Positions 20,309 through 28,506 of a DNA stretch of 64,000 nt are shown in pieces. Position 1 is the first letter of the stretch, and every line of letters starts with the position of its first letter. The DNA is from Azospirillum sp. TSH58 (GTDB lineage Bacteria > Pseudomonadota > Alphaproteobacteria > Azospirillales > Azospirillaceae): NCBI RefSeq assembly GCF_003119115.1, contig NZ_CP022364.1, positions 396,501 through 460,500 of the forward strand. Direction: 5' to 3'. The translations under genes and the position numbers were made by a program. The notes under the pieces are model-generated. The model made no database searches. It was not told where the DNA came from and was given only the letters and a program-made list of their open reading frames with translations.

Positions 20309-21328
20309 TCACTTGATGCGCTTGAGCGAGTCCTCGACGTAGGCGTTGGTGTAGGTCTTGGACAGGTCGATGTCCGTCGCGGCCACGGCCTTGTCGAAGG
20401 CCTTCAGCACCTTGTAGGCGGCCTCCGCCCCCTCCTGGGAGAAGCGGCCGTCGGGCGAGTAGGTCGGCTTCGAATGCTCGAACGCCTGGGCGTAGAGCGT
20501 CTGGTTGCCGAGGAAGTATTCCGGCGGCAGGACCTTCAGGACGTCCTCGGTCTTGGCCTGGTCCAGCCACTTCAGCGTCCGCACGAAGACGTCGACCAGC
20601 GCCTGGGTGGTCTTCGGATTCTCCTTGATGAAGTCGGGCGTGGTGTAGAGCACCGCCGCCGGGTACGGCCCGCCGTAGGTGTCCAGCGTCCCCTTCTCCG
20701 TCCGGGTGTCGGCGATGGTGGTGACGTCGCCGTCGGCCTCCAGCTGGCTGATGACCGGGTCGAGGTTGGCGATGGCGTCGATCTCGCCGCGCTTCACCGC
20801 GGCCACCGCGCTGGGGCCGCCGCCGACGCCGATGAAGGACACGTCCTCCGGCGTCATGCCGTGCTGGGTCAGCAGGTAGTTGACCATGAAGTTGGTCGAG
20901 GAGCCGGGGGCGGTCACGCCGATCTTCTTGCCCTTCAGCTCCTTGATCGACTTGATCGTGCCGGCCTTGTTGACCGCGGCAAGCACGATGCCCGGATAGC
21001 GGCCCAGCAGGGCGACGGCGGTGATCGGCTGGCCCTTGGCCTGCATCTGCACCGTGTGGTCGAAGGCGCCGGTCACGATGTCCGCCGAGCCGCCGACCAG
21101 CGCCTGGAGGCTCTTGGCCCCACCGCCGAAGTCGTTGATCTCGACGGTCAGCCCGGCCTCCTTGAAGTAGCCGAGCCGCTCCGCCACCGTCAGCGGCAGG
21201 TAATAGAGCAGCGGCTTGCCGCCGACCGCCAGCTTCAGGTCCTTCTTCTCGACCTGCTGGGCGTTCGCCCCGCCGATCCCGAAGGCCAGGACCACCGCCG
21301 CGGCGGCGATCACGCTTTTCATACGCAT
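20309..21328 (-). CDS. ABC importer substrate-binding protein, NitT/TauT (NMT1-like) family
   Basis: A 339-residue periplasmic protein with a strong ribosome site (GGGAGGG) and a classic signal peptide (MRMKSVIAAAAVVLAFGIGGANAQ). The mature part shows the NMT1/SsuA-type layout: YYLPLTVAERLGYFKEAGLTVE, GGSADIVTGAFDHT, LKGKKIGVTAPGSSTNF and VKRGEIDAIANLDP. This family binds nitrate, taurine and other alkanesulfonates, or pyrimidine precursors. The ligand cannot be named from this sequence. It is the last gene of a three-gene importer (ATPase, permease, binding protein). Confidence 0.9.
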   Translation of the reverse strand: MRMKSVIAAAAVVLAFGIGGANAQQVEKKDLKLAVGGKPLLYYLPLTVAERLGYFKEAGLTVEINDFGGGAKSLQALVGGSADIVTGAFDHTVQMQAKGQPITAVALLGRYPGIVLAAVNKAGTIKSIKELKGKKIGVTAPGSSTNFMVNYLLTQHGMTPEDVSFIGVGGGPSAVAAVKRGEIDAIANLDPVISQLEADGDVTTIADTRTEKGTLDTYGGPYPAAVLYTTPDFIKENPKTTQALVDVFVRTLKWLDQAKTEDVLKVLPPEYFLGNQTLYAQAFEHSKPTYSPDGRFSQEGAEAAYKVLKAFDKAVAATDIDLSKTYTNAYVEDSLKRIK

Positions 21329-21379
21329 GGCTTCCCTCCCAAGTTTCTTTCCGTCCCAAATTTCTATGCTATGGCGCGG

Positions 21380-22189
21380 TCATCCCTGCGCGTTGGTCGT
21401 CTGCGCCTCCTGCGGGCGCCAGTGCAGAAGGCGTCTCTCGATGACGGTCACCACGGCGTCGATCACCACGACGAAGATCGTCAGAACCAGCATGCCGGAG
21501 AAGACGCCGACCGTGTCGAACACCCCTTCCGCCTGATGGATGCGGTAGCCGAGACCGGCGGCGGAGCCGAGATACTCGCCCACTACCGCGCCGACCATGG
21601 CGAAGCCGACCGCGGTGTGCAGACTTGAGAACACCCAGGACAGGGCGGACGGCAGATAGACGTGCCGGAACAGGTGCCGGTTGCTCGCCCCCAGCATCTT
21701 CGCGTTGGCCAGCACCACCGGGCTGACCTCCTTCACGCCCTGGTAGACGTTGAAGAAGACGATGAAGAAGACCAGCGTCACCCCCAGCGCCACCTTCGAC
21801 CAGATGCCGAGGCCCAGCCACAGCGCGAAGATCGGCGCCAGCACCACGCGGGGCAGCGCGTTGACCGCCTTGATGTAGGGGTCGAAGACGATGGAGACCA
21901 AGGGCGCGCGGGCGAACCAGAAGCCGAAGGCGATGCCCGCGATGGTGCCGATGGCGAAGGCCAGCGCGGTCTCCAGCAGCGTGATCCCGAGATGGTACCA
22001 GATCACCCCGGACGCGAAGTCGCTCCAGGTGCGCTCCAGCACCGCCAGCGGCGTGCCGAAGAAGAAGGGGCTCAGGATCTTCGTCGCGGTCAGGACGTGC
22101 CAGAGCAGGAAGAATCCGACCAGCACGGCGACCTGCAGCAGCAGGATCACCGGGCGGCTCGGCAGGCGTTTCACACGGGCCACGGCCAT
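21380..22189 (-). CDS. ABC importer permease, NitT/TauT family
   Basis: A 269-residue inner-membrane protein with about six hydrophobic helices, starting with PVILLLQVAVLVGFFLLWHV. The EAA loop that docks on the ATPase is present at about residues 165-185 (ANAKMLGASNRHLFRHVYLP), ending in the expected Gly-rich stretch. It begins seven bases after the stop of the ATPase gene, so translation is probably coupled. Together with the proteins at 20309 and 22197 it makes a complete small-molecule importer. Confidence 0.92.
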   Translation of the reverse strand: MAVARVKRLPSRPVILLLQVAVLVGFFLLWHVLTATKILSPFFFGTPLAVLERTWSDFASGVIWYHLGITLLETALAFAIGTIAGIAFGFWFARAPLVSIVFDPYIKAVNALPRVVLAPIFALWLGLGIWSKVALGVTLVFFIVFFNVYQGVKEVSPVVLANAKMLGASNRHLFRHVYLPSALSWVFSSLHTAVGFAMVGAVVGEYLGSAAGLGYRIHQAEGVFDTVGVFSGMLVLTIFVVVIDAVVTVIERRLLHWRPQEAQTTNAQG

Positions 22190-22196
22190 GGCGTCC

Positions 22197-23051
22197 TCAC
22201 GTCAGCTTGGTTTGGGCGTAGCCCTTCAGCACTTCCTCGCGGAGCTGCCCCCAGATCTCCCGGTGCAGGTCGAGGAAGCGAGGGGTCATGCGGATTTCCG
22301 CCACGTCGCGCGGGCGTTCCAAGTCCACCCGGTACTCGCCGATCAGCCGCGCGCCGGGGCCGGCCGACAGCACCAGCACCCGGTCGGACATGGAGATGGC
22401 CTCCTCCAGGTCGTGGGTGATGAAGACCACCGATTTGCGGTCCGCCGACCACAGGTCGAGCAGCTCGTTCTCCATCAGCTGACGCGTCTGGATGTCGAGC
22501 GCCGAGAAGGGCTCGTCCATCAGCACGATCTTCGGATCGACGATCAGCGTCTGGGCCAGCGCCACCCGCTTGCGCATGCCGCCGGAGAGCTGGTGGGGGT
22601 AGCGGTCGCCGAAGCGGTCGAGCCCGACGCGGGCCAGCCAGGGGCGCGCCCGCTCCTCCGCCTCGCGCCGCGGCACGCCGCGGAACTCCAGCCCGGCGGC
22701 CACATTCTCCAGCGCCGACTTCCAGGGCATCAGCGCGTCGGCCTGGAACATGTAGCCGGCGTGCGGATTGATGCCGTCAACCGGCTGACCGAAGGCCAGG
22801 GCGCGCCCGGCGCTGGGGGCGAGCAGGCCCGCCGCGACGTTCAGGATGGTGGATTTGCCGCTGCCGGTCGGCCCGACGATGGACACGAACTCCCCCGCGG
22901 CGACCGACAGGGTCACGCCCTGGACCGCCGTGTAGGTCTGCCCGCGTCCGTCGGGCGATGGAAAGGTGCAGGTCACGCCGTCCAGGCGGAGCGCGGCCTT
23001 GTCCGCCCCCTCCGTCCGCAGGGCGGCCGCCACGGCGGCGCTGTCTGACAT
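22197..23051 (-). CDS. ABC importer ATPase, NitT/TauT (SsuB-like) family
   Basis: A 284-residue ATPase. Walker A is GPTGSGKST, the Q-loop lies in MFQADALMPW, the signature is LSGGMRKRVALAQ, Walker B is IVLMDEPFSALD and the switch His is in FITHDLEEAI, so it is fully competent. A 30-residue N-terminal extension precedes the canonical start. It is the first gene of the importer operon; its promoter must lie in the 102 bases before 23154. I see no thiamine or other riboswitch there. Confidence 0.93.
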   Translation of the reverse strand: MSDSAAVAAALRTEGADKAALRLDGVTCTFPSPDGRGQTYTAVQGVTLSVAAGEFVSIVGPTGSGKSTILNVAAGLLAPSAGRALAFGQPVDGINPHAGYMFQADALMPWKSALENVAAGLEFRGVPRREAEERARPWLARVGLDRFGDRYPHQLSGGMRKRVALAQTLIVDPKIVLMDEPFSALDIQTRQLMENELLDLWSADRKSVVFITHDLEEAISMSDRVLVLSAGPGARLIGEYRVDLERPRDVAEIRMTPRFLDLHREIWGQLREEVLKGYAQTKLT

Positions 23052-23153
23052 CGATGCGTTCCATCCCTGATGTTCGTTTTCACGGCATCTTGGCGGAATG
23101 AGACGGTGGCGGCAATGGGCGTCGCCAACAATCGTTGTTGCGGACGATGATCC

Positions 23154-24029
23154 TCAATCCAGCCGCGCGAAGAAGTCCATGATCGCCGGCCCGACCCCTT
23201 GCGGCCATTGGTGCGGGTAAAAGCGGCCATTGCGCGTCCGGTCGTCGGCCAGCGGACACCACAGCACCGGATTCTCCTCGCCCTCGGGGCCGTAGCGGCG
23301 GCAGTTGAAGCGGTGCGGCTCGTCCGGCTCGCTGCCCGTCGGCAACCCGTCCTGTGCCAGCAGCGCGCGGCGCAGGCGCAGGGCTTCGGACAGCGGCACC
23401 TGCTCGTCGCGCGGGTTGTGCAGGACCATGGCGGCGACCGGCCCGCCGCAGTCCTTGGGCCGCGCGGAGCCGCCGCCAAGGCTGGCCAGCCCGCGGATCA
23501 CCCCGCCCCGCGCACAGGCGAGGCTGTTGGCGAAGGAGCCGCCCAGCGAATGGCCGACCACGAAGACCCGGCCCATGTCCAGGCAGTAGGTCGCCGCCAT
23601 GCTCTCCAGAACGGCGTCGAACAGCCGGAAATCGCGCAGCCGGTCCGGCGGGTCGCCGGGATCGGACCAGACGTTCAAGCCGCGCGCGTCCTTGAGGCTG
23701 GCGGGATAGACGACGATCGCCGGCTCCTCCGCATGCCCCTCCAGGCCGAAGTAGCGCCGCACCTCGGCGTTGCTGTTGGTCCGCCCATGGAAGGCGACGA
23801 CGAGGCTGTGCGGACGGTCGGGGCGGTAGTCCGCGGGCACGGCCACGATCAGTCCGCGCGCCGCCCCATCCAGGGTCACATGGTCGGGCACCGATGCCGG
23901 GGCCGGCGCTCCGCAGCCGCGCGACTTTTGCTGCGGCGCCACATTATTAACCAATTCTGCCGATAAGCCCTGACAGGACCACAGAATCAGCATGGCCGCG
24001 GCGCAAAATGCGCAAAATTGTTTCACCAT
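23154..24029 (-). CDS. Secreted polyhydroxybutyrate-depolymerase/feruloyl-esterase-like hydrolase
   Basis: A 291-residue protein with a signal peptide (KQFCAFCAAAMLILWSCQGLSA). The alpha/beta-hydrolase body has an oxyanion turn (LVVAFHGRTNSN), the lipase box VVGHSLGGSFAN, an Asp-bearing VLHNPRDEQVPLSEA and an HQWPQG near the C-terminus that may supply the His. At least four Cys in the mature part (CGAPA, YCLDMG, LACARG, KDCGG, NCRRYG, WCPL) suggest disulfides, which fits export. This resembles the LpqC/PHB-depolymerase-related esterases. Whether it acts on polyester, feruloyl sugar or another ester is not decided by sequence. It diverges from the ClpP-fold gene at 24161. Confidence 0.8.
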   Translation of the reverse strand: MVKQFCAFCAAAMLILWSCQGLSAELVNNVAPQQKSRGCGAPAPASVPDHVTLDGAARGLIVAVPADYRPDRPHSLVVAFHGRTNSNAEVRRYFGLEGHAEEPAIVVYPASLKDARGLNVWSDPGDPPDRLRDFRLFDAVLESMAATYCLDMGRVFVVGHSLGGSFANSLACARGGVIRGLASLGGGSARPKDCGGPVAAMVLHNPRDEQVPLSEALRLRRALLAQDGLPTGSEPDEPHRFNCRRYGPEGEENPVLWCPLADDRTRNGRFYPHQWPQGVGPAIMDFFARLD

Positions 24030-24160
24030 TCACAGCCCGATCGACCGACTCCCTCCATAAACAGCCTGTGGCAAAGGACGTTGCACGTTCGGACAGGCTC
24101 CGCGTTAACCATCACGCAAGCATTTCCCGGCACCCTCCTTCGCAGAGCAAGGAGGTTTCG

Positions 24161-24826
24161 ATGCCGGTTCGCGCGACTGCACGCATGATGGTTCTGGGGC
24201 TTCTGCTGGCCGTCGGCTCGTCCGGGGCCGCGACCGCCGACAGCCTGTCGGTGAACCGTCCGAACCCGGCGCCGCCGCCCGTCGCCTCGGACTTCCCCGA
24301 CGCCACGCTGGTCCGCGTCGATCAGCTGGACTCCACCACGCTGCGGCTGGACGGCATCATCACGCCGGGCGTGGAGCAGCGCTTCACCGACGCGCTGCGC
24401 AGCGTGCCGGCGGGTCAGCCGGTGGTGGTCGAGCTGTCCAGCCCCGGCGGCTTCACGACCGCGGGCTACCGCATGATCGACCTGATGCTGGCGGAACGGC
24501 AGGCCGGCCGCCAAGTCGCCACCCGGGTGGCCGGCGGGCAGTCCTGCGAGAGCATGTGCGTCGGCCTCTATCTGGCCGGCTACCCGCGCTACGCCGCGCC
24601 GACCGCGGAATTCATGGTGCACGCCCCGCGCCTGGCCGAGAACGGCCGCATGACGCTGCGCTCCACCGACCAGATGGTGAAGCGTCTGGTCGCGCTCGGC
24701 GCCGCCCCCGCCTGGATCGAGCGGGTGCGGGCCGCCGGCGGCTTCTCCGGCAGCCTCGACTACCGCGACAACGCCGATCATCTGGCGGCGGTGGGTGCCA
24801 ACATCGTCACCCACCTGATCCGCTGA
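24161..24826 (+). CDS. Periplasmic ClpP/crotonase-fold protein (COG3904-like)
   Basis: A 221-residue protein; the ATG at 24161 is set by an AAGGAGG box seven bases upstream and opens a signal peptide (ARMMVLGLLLAVGSSGAATA). The mature part has a ClpP-like core: LRLDGIITPGVEQRF, VVVELSSPGGFTTAGYRM, a GGQSCESMCVGLYLAG segment that aligns with the ClpP nucleophile strand (Ser between two Cys), and EFMVHAPRL at the His position. A Cys-X-Ser-X-Cys motif is, as I recall, shared by this predicted periplasmic family. It may be a protease or a non-catalytic relative. No neighbour explains its target. A GTTAACC half-site lies at 24103-24109. Confidence 0.75.
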   Translation: MPVRATARMMVLGLLLAVGSSGAATADSLSVNRPNPAPPPVASDFPDATLVRVDQLDSTTLRLDGIITPGVEQRFTDALRSVPAGQPVVVELSSPGGFTTAGYRMIDLMLAERQAGRQVATRVAGGQSCESMCVGLYLAGYPRYAAPTAEFMVHAPRLAENGRMTLRSTDQMVKRLVALGAAPAWIERVRAAGGFSGSLDYRDNADHLAAVGANIVTHLIR

Positions 24827-24853
24827 CGGTCCTTACGCTTCGCTGTCCACGCT

Positions 24854-26035
24854 TTACGCTTCGCTTTCCTTGAGGCGCCGCGCGATCTCCGGCATGACCG
24901 CCGCGTCCACGTTGGCGAAGGCGAAGCGCAGGTAATCGTCCTGGCCCGGACCGAACATGGAACCGGGCAGGCACAGGATGTTGTGATCGCGCGCCAGCCC
25001 CTCGGCCACCTCGTGGGCGCGCCGGCCGGCGAAGGGATGCCGGACATAGGCGAAATAGGCCCCGATGCTGGCGATGCGGTAGCCGGTGCCGCTGGCCTCC
25101 ATCGCCGACTGGAAGGCATGGACGCGGGCCAGGATGTCGCCGCGCTTCTCCGCCACCCAGCCGTCCAGATTCTCCAGCCCGAACAGCGCCGCCTTCTGCC
25201 CGACATGCGGGGCGCAGATGGCGAGGCAATCCATCACCTTGCGCGCCTGGGACAGCAGGCCGGCGTCGGCGATCACCGCGCCGACCCGGTAGCCGGCGAG
25301 GCTGTAGACCTTCGAGAAGCTGTAGAGCTGGACCAGCGTGCGCTGCCAGCCGGGCCGCTGGAACAGCCCGTGCGGCGCCCGCCCCTGCCAGTCCGGGAAG
25401 TCGCGGTAGGTCTCGTCGAGCAGCAGCTTGACGCCGCGCCGCTCGCACAGCTCGTACAGCGCCGCGATGGCGTCGGGCGAGGCGATGGCGCCGGTCGGGT
25501 TGTTGGGGGAAATCAGCACCAGCGCGCGGGTGCCGGCGTCGATCAGCCGTTCCGCCTCCGCCGGGTCGGGGATCAGCCCGTTCTCCTCGCTCAAGCCCAG
25601 CGGCCGGGCCTCGATGCCCAGCATGTCCAGCGTCATCTTGTGATTGAAGTACCAGGGGGCGGGCAGGATCACATTGTCGCCGGCCCGCGCCAGCCCCATC
25701 ACCGCGACGGCGAAGGCCTGGTTGCAGCCGGCGGTGATCAGCACCTCGTTGGCCGCGACGTCCGAACCGTAAAGCGAGCCGGTGCGCCGGGCCAGCGCGG
25801 CGGTCAGCGGCGGGATGCCGTCGATGGGGGTGTAGCGCGCGGTGTCCGGCGCCCGCACCTGCTCGGCCAGATGGGCGGTCAGCGCGTCGGCGGGCGGATA
25901 GCCGGGCACCGCCTGACAGAGGTCGATCAGCGGCTTGTCCGCGGGAAAGCTGCGGCCTTCCACCCAGCGCCACGCCTCGGCGATGGGCGGGGCCTCCGTG
26001 GCGGCGACGAGCGGGTTGACGTCTCTGCGGTCCAT
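24854..26035 (-). CDS. PLP-dependent class I/II aminotransferase
   Basis: A 393-residue fold-type I enzyme, started at the ATG at 26035, which has CAGGGA just upstream; an ATG at 26080 would add 15 residues. Visible marks are the substrate-arm YTPIDGIPPL, ITAGCNQAF, PAPWYFNHKM, the SPNNPTGA turn, the LLLDETYRDF strand (Asp binding the PLP nitrogen) and the Schiff-base Lys in YSFSKVYSLAGYRVGA. A phosphate-binding Arg follows at GYRVGA. It belongs to the aspartate/aromatic aminotransferase group; the amino donor is not clear. It lies 126 bases downstream of the diaminopropionate lyase gene on the same strand, so an amino-acid salvage role with that enzyme is reasonable. Confidence 0.9.
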   Translation of the reverse strand: MDRRDVNPLVAATEAPPIAEAWRWVEGRSFPADKPLIDLCQAVPGYPPADALTAHLAEQVRAPDTARYTPIDGIPPLTAALARRTGSLYGSDVAANEVLITAGCNQAFAVAVMGLARAGDNVILPAPWYFNHKMTLDMLGIEARPLGLSEENGLIPDPAEAERLIDAGTRALVLISPNNPTGAIASPDAIAALYELCERRGVKLLLDETYRDFPDWQGRAPHGLFQRPGWQRTLVQLYSFSKVYSLAGYRVGAVIADAGLLSQARKVMDCLAICAPHVGQKAALFGLENLDGWVAEKRGDILARVHAFQSAMEASGTGYRIASIGAYFAYVRHPFAGRRAHEVAEGLARDHNILCLPGSMFGPGQDDYLRFAFANVDAAVMPEIARRLKESEA

Positions 26036-26161
26036 TCCCTGATGTCCAGTCTGCGGGGTCCGATTTTTATGGGGCGCCATGGTGGACCGCCCCGCCGGGC
26101 TCGCGCAAGGGACCAGAACAGGGGAACGCGCATGGCAGGCCCCGCGGGAGGTCGTCGGGGG

Positions 26162-27394
26162 TCAGGCGCCGCCCAGCACCGCGTCCGGCTTGCGGCCCAC
26201 CAGCGACTCATAGACCTCGGGGTCGGTCGCCCCTTCCGATCCGAAGACCAGCACGCGGGCGTCCGGGGCGAGGCCCAGGCTGGCGCGGGTCGCCGGGTCC
26301 GCCGCGGCGCAGAGCAGACCGGCCAGACCGGCCACGCCGGACTCCCCGCCCACGATGGGCCTTCCGCCATGCCGTCCCTCGGCCAGCAGGCGCATGGTCG
26401 CCACCGCCGCGTCGTCGGGGATGGTCAGGAAATCGTCGGCGCCGCGCTCCAGGATGGCCCAGGCCAGCAGGGACACCTCCCCGCAGGCGAGCCCGGCCAT
26501 CAGCGTCTCCAGATCGCCCTTGGACGGCGTCGGGCGGCCGTTGACGGCGCTCTGGTAGAGGCAGTCGGCGGCGTGCGGCTCCACCACCACGAAGCGCGGG
26601 CGCTGGCGGCCCCAGCTTTCCCACAGATGGCCGCAGACGGCGGCGGGCAAGGCCCCCACCCCGCCCTGCACGAAGACGTGGGTCGGCCGCTCGCTGGCCG
26701 GAAGCTGGCCGATCGCCTCCTCCACCATCACGGTGTAGCCCTGCATCACGTCGCGGGGGATGTCCATGTAGCCGGTGTAGGAGGTGTCGGAGACGACGTG
26801 CCGGCCATGCTCCCGCGCGTCCACCGCGGCCTGACGCACCGCGTCGTCGTAGTTGCCGGCGACGCGGACGACGCGGGCGTCGAAGGACTCGATCGCCTGC
26901 TGCCGCCCCTGCGAGCAGTTTCCGGGAATGTAGATGACGCAGCCGCAGCCGAACACCTGCGCGCCCCAGGCGACGGAGCGGCCATGGTTGCCGTCGGTCG
27001 CCGTGGTCACCGTGATGCCGCGGGTCACCTTGGCGTAGCGACCGACCACCAGATCCAGCGCGGTCACCGGCACGCCGGGCACGCGGGCCTGCACCTCGCG
27101 CACCAGAAGGCGCAGCACGGCGTAGGCGCCGCCCAGCGCCTTGAAGCTGTGCAGGTTGAAGCGGCTGCTTTCGTCCTTGTACCAGATGCGGTCGATGCCG
27201 GCGGCGCGGGCCAGCCCGCCCAGCGAGCGCAGCGGAGTCGGCGCGTAGCCCGGCCAGGCGCCGATCTCGCTCATCGCGTCCTGGAAGGCGGCGCGGCTCA
27301 GGATCGCCCGTTCCGCGGACCCGTAGGGCTGGTCCGTGTCGGCGCGCGGATTCGAGAAGAGACGCGGGGTGCCAAGCGGCGGCAGGTCGGACAT
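26162..27394 (-). CDS. dpaL: Diaminopropionate ammonia-lyase
   Basis: A 410-residue fold-type II PLP enzyme. The ATG at 27394 has a GGAGAG box eight bases upstream; the frame runs on to 27451, but those residues look non-coding. Hallmarks are the PLP Lys in RFNLHSFKALGGAYA, TTATDGNHGRSVAWGAQ (phosphate and substrate loop), VFGCGCVIYIPGNCSQGR, and SDTSYTGYMDIPRDVMQGY, which is specific for the YgeX/DpaL group. The enzyme converts 2,3-diaminopropionate to pyruvate and two ammonia. The length fits the family (about 400). The neighbouring aminotransferase may act on the same or a related amino acid. Confidence 0.92.
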   Translation of the reverse strand: MSDLPPLGTPRLFSNPRADTDQPYGSAERAILSRAAFQDAMSEIGAWPGYAPTPLRSLGGLARAAGIDRIWYKDESSRFNLHSFKALGGAYAVLRLLVREVQARVPGVPVTALDLVVGRYAKVTRGITVTTATDGNHGRSVAWGAQVFGCGCVIYIPGNCSQGRQQAIESFDARVVRVAGNYDDAVRQAAVDAREHGRHVVSDTSYTGYMDIPRDVMQGYTVMVEEAIGQLPASERPTHVFVQGGVGALPAAVCGHLWESWGRQRPRFVVVEPHAADCLYQSAVNGRPTPSKGDLETLMAGLACGEVSLLAWAILERGADDFLTIPDDAAVATMRLLAEGRHGGRPIVGGESGVAGLAGLLCAAADPATRASLGLAPDARVLVFGSEGATDPEVYESLVGRKPDAVLGGA

Positions 27395-27580
27395 CGTGTT
27401 CGCTCTCCAGACCGCAAGGACGGCCGCAGCCACGAAAGCATTGCCGGCCACGCCGCGTCAAGCCACGCGCGTTGTCCCCGGACAAAGCGCCGCGAGCTGT
27501 GCTAACAGCGCCTCCCCCCGCGGTCCGGCCGGAGCGCCGAAGGCGGCGGGGTCCCCGTTCCTGAAGGAGATGGTTCCGTC

Positions 27581-27862
27581 GTGACGACCGGTTTCAACAC
27601 CACCGCCGCCGACCAATTGAAGCAGTTCGCCGACCGCATGGAGCGGTTGATGGACGAGATCGACGGCCTGAAGGCCGACCTGAAGGACCTGCGCAGCGAG
27701 GTCAAATCCGCCGGCTTCAACATCAAGGCGCTCGACAAGCTGGTCGCCATCCGCCGCAAGGACGCCGGCGAGCAGGAGGCCGAGCTGCTGAACGACCTGA
27801 TGCTCTACGCCCACGCCACCGGCACGCCGCTGGACATCGTGGTCCCCGAACCGGCGGAGTGA
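27581..27862 (+). CDS. gapR: GapR-family DNA-binding protein (DUF2312)
   Basis: A 93-residue coiled-coil protein with a good ribosome site (GAAGGAG). Two long helices (ADQLKQFADRMERLMDEIDGLKADLKDLRSEVKSAGFNIKALDKLV) and a terminal AELLNDLMLYAHATGTPL match the alphaproteobacterial DUF2312/GapR family. In Caulobacter GapR is a nucleoid protein that clamps AT-rich, overtwisted DNA ahead of replication and transcription forks. Charged and hydrophobic residues are in the usual heptads. It converges with fliN across a repeat array (27875-27972). Confidence 0.93.
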   Translation: MTTGFNTTAADQLKQFADRMERLMDEIDGLKADLKDLRSEVKSAGFNIKALDKLVAIRRKDAGEQEAELLNDLMLYAHATGTPLDIVVPEPAE

Positions 27863-27874
27863 CGCCGTAGAATC

Positions 27875-27972
27875 GTTACGAAGCCGCATCATGAATGTTC
27901 CGGGAGCGCAACGTGATGTTTCGCTTCCGGAACATCTCATTGCGCAAGCGGAACGCTTTCGTTGCGAAACCG
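27875..27972. repeat. Phased array of five 12-bp cores every 21-22 bp
   Basis: Five copies of the core GTTNCGNNNSCG (one with A for the first G) start at 27875, 27897, 27918, 27939 and 27961, with spacings of 22, 21, 21 and 22. That is two helical turns. The spacer also repeats in part, reading CAAC/GAAC just after each core. The array fills the 120-base gap between the gapR and fliN stop codons and does not code for either. It can also fold into hairpins, for example ATGTTCCGG near 27896 with CCGGAACAT near 27935. Function unknown. Confidence 0.75.
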
Positions 27973-27982
27973 CACCGAAGCT

Positions 27983-28285
27983 TTACCGCTTCCACTCGCG
28001 GCTGGATTTCACGAAGTCGGTCAGGGTGACGCCGATCTTGTCGTCCACGATGACCACCTCGCCGCGGGCGACGAGCACGCCCTCGACATAGACGTCGGTC
28101 GGGTCCTTCAGGTGCCGGTCCAGCTCGACGACGGCGCCGCGGCCCAGCTTCAGCAGATCGCGGACGCGCAGCATGGCGGTTCCGATGACCACCTTGATCT
28201 CGACCGGTGCGTCGCCGATGGCGAAGGCGTCGCTGCTCATGTCGTCGGACGAGCCGGCGCCCAGCAGATCGTCGATGTTGGCCAT
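27983..28285 (-). CDS. fliN: Flagellar motor switch protein FliN (orphan)
   Basis: A 100-residue protein; the ATG at 28285 has AAGGAG at the right distance. The SpoA/FliN fold fills residues about 25-95: VEIKVVIGTAMLRVRDLLKLGRGAVVELDR, VYVEGVLVARGEVVIVDDKIGVTLTDF. Length and the GRGAVVELDR and EVVIVDDKIGV blocks are typical of FliN in the C-ring, where it binds CheY-P-related proteins and the export apparatus. No flagellar gene lies beside it, so it is either an orphan copy or a separated member of the switch set. It converges with gapR. Confidence 0.92.
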   Translation of the reverse strand: MANIDDLLGAGSSDDMSSDAFAIGDAPVEIKVVIGTAMLRVRDLLKLGRGAVVELDRHLKDPTDVYVEGVLVARGEVVIVDDKIGVTLTDFVKSSREWKR

Positions 28286-28448
28286 GCCGCACTCCTTCAC
28301 CCCGGGTCACCGGACCCTTCAACCGACTAGAGTTACCCCACCAGGGGCGCCGGGGCAACGGCGTCCGTCGCGAGGGCCTGCGACAAGGATGGGAAACAAC
28401 AGCGCAGATTTGGTTTTCCTGCGCCGCCTTGTGTTGATACCCTGCCAG

Positions 28449-28487
28449 CCCGACGTGAAAACCCGACTTGAAACCCCGACTTGAAAC
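28449..28487. repeat. Three tandem 13-bp repeats before the sulfurtransferase gene
   Basis: The unit CCCGACTTGAAAC occurs at 28462 and 28475 exactly and at 28449 with two changes. The array ends 19 bases before the start codon at 28507, so it lies in the leader or promoter region. It may bind a protein or reflect slippage. Confidence 0.8.
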
Positions 28488-28506
28488 CAGCCGCGAAGGC
28501 AGAGCC

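Noticed and set aside
23052-23153. Thiamine-type riboswitch before the NMT1-like importer
   Set aside because: No conserved thi-box core or paired helices could be found in the 102-base gap.
24100-24112. GTTAACC before the ClpP-fold gene as a CtrA site
   Set aside because: Only one half-site; no second TTAA at seven bases.
27875-27972. Repeat array as a CRISPR
   Set aside because: Units are only 12 conserved bases at 21-22 base spacing with no unique 30-base spacers and no cas genes.
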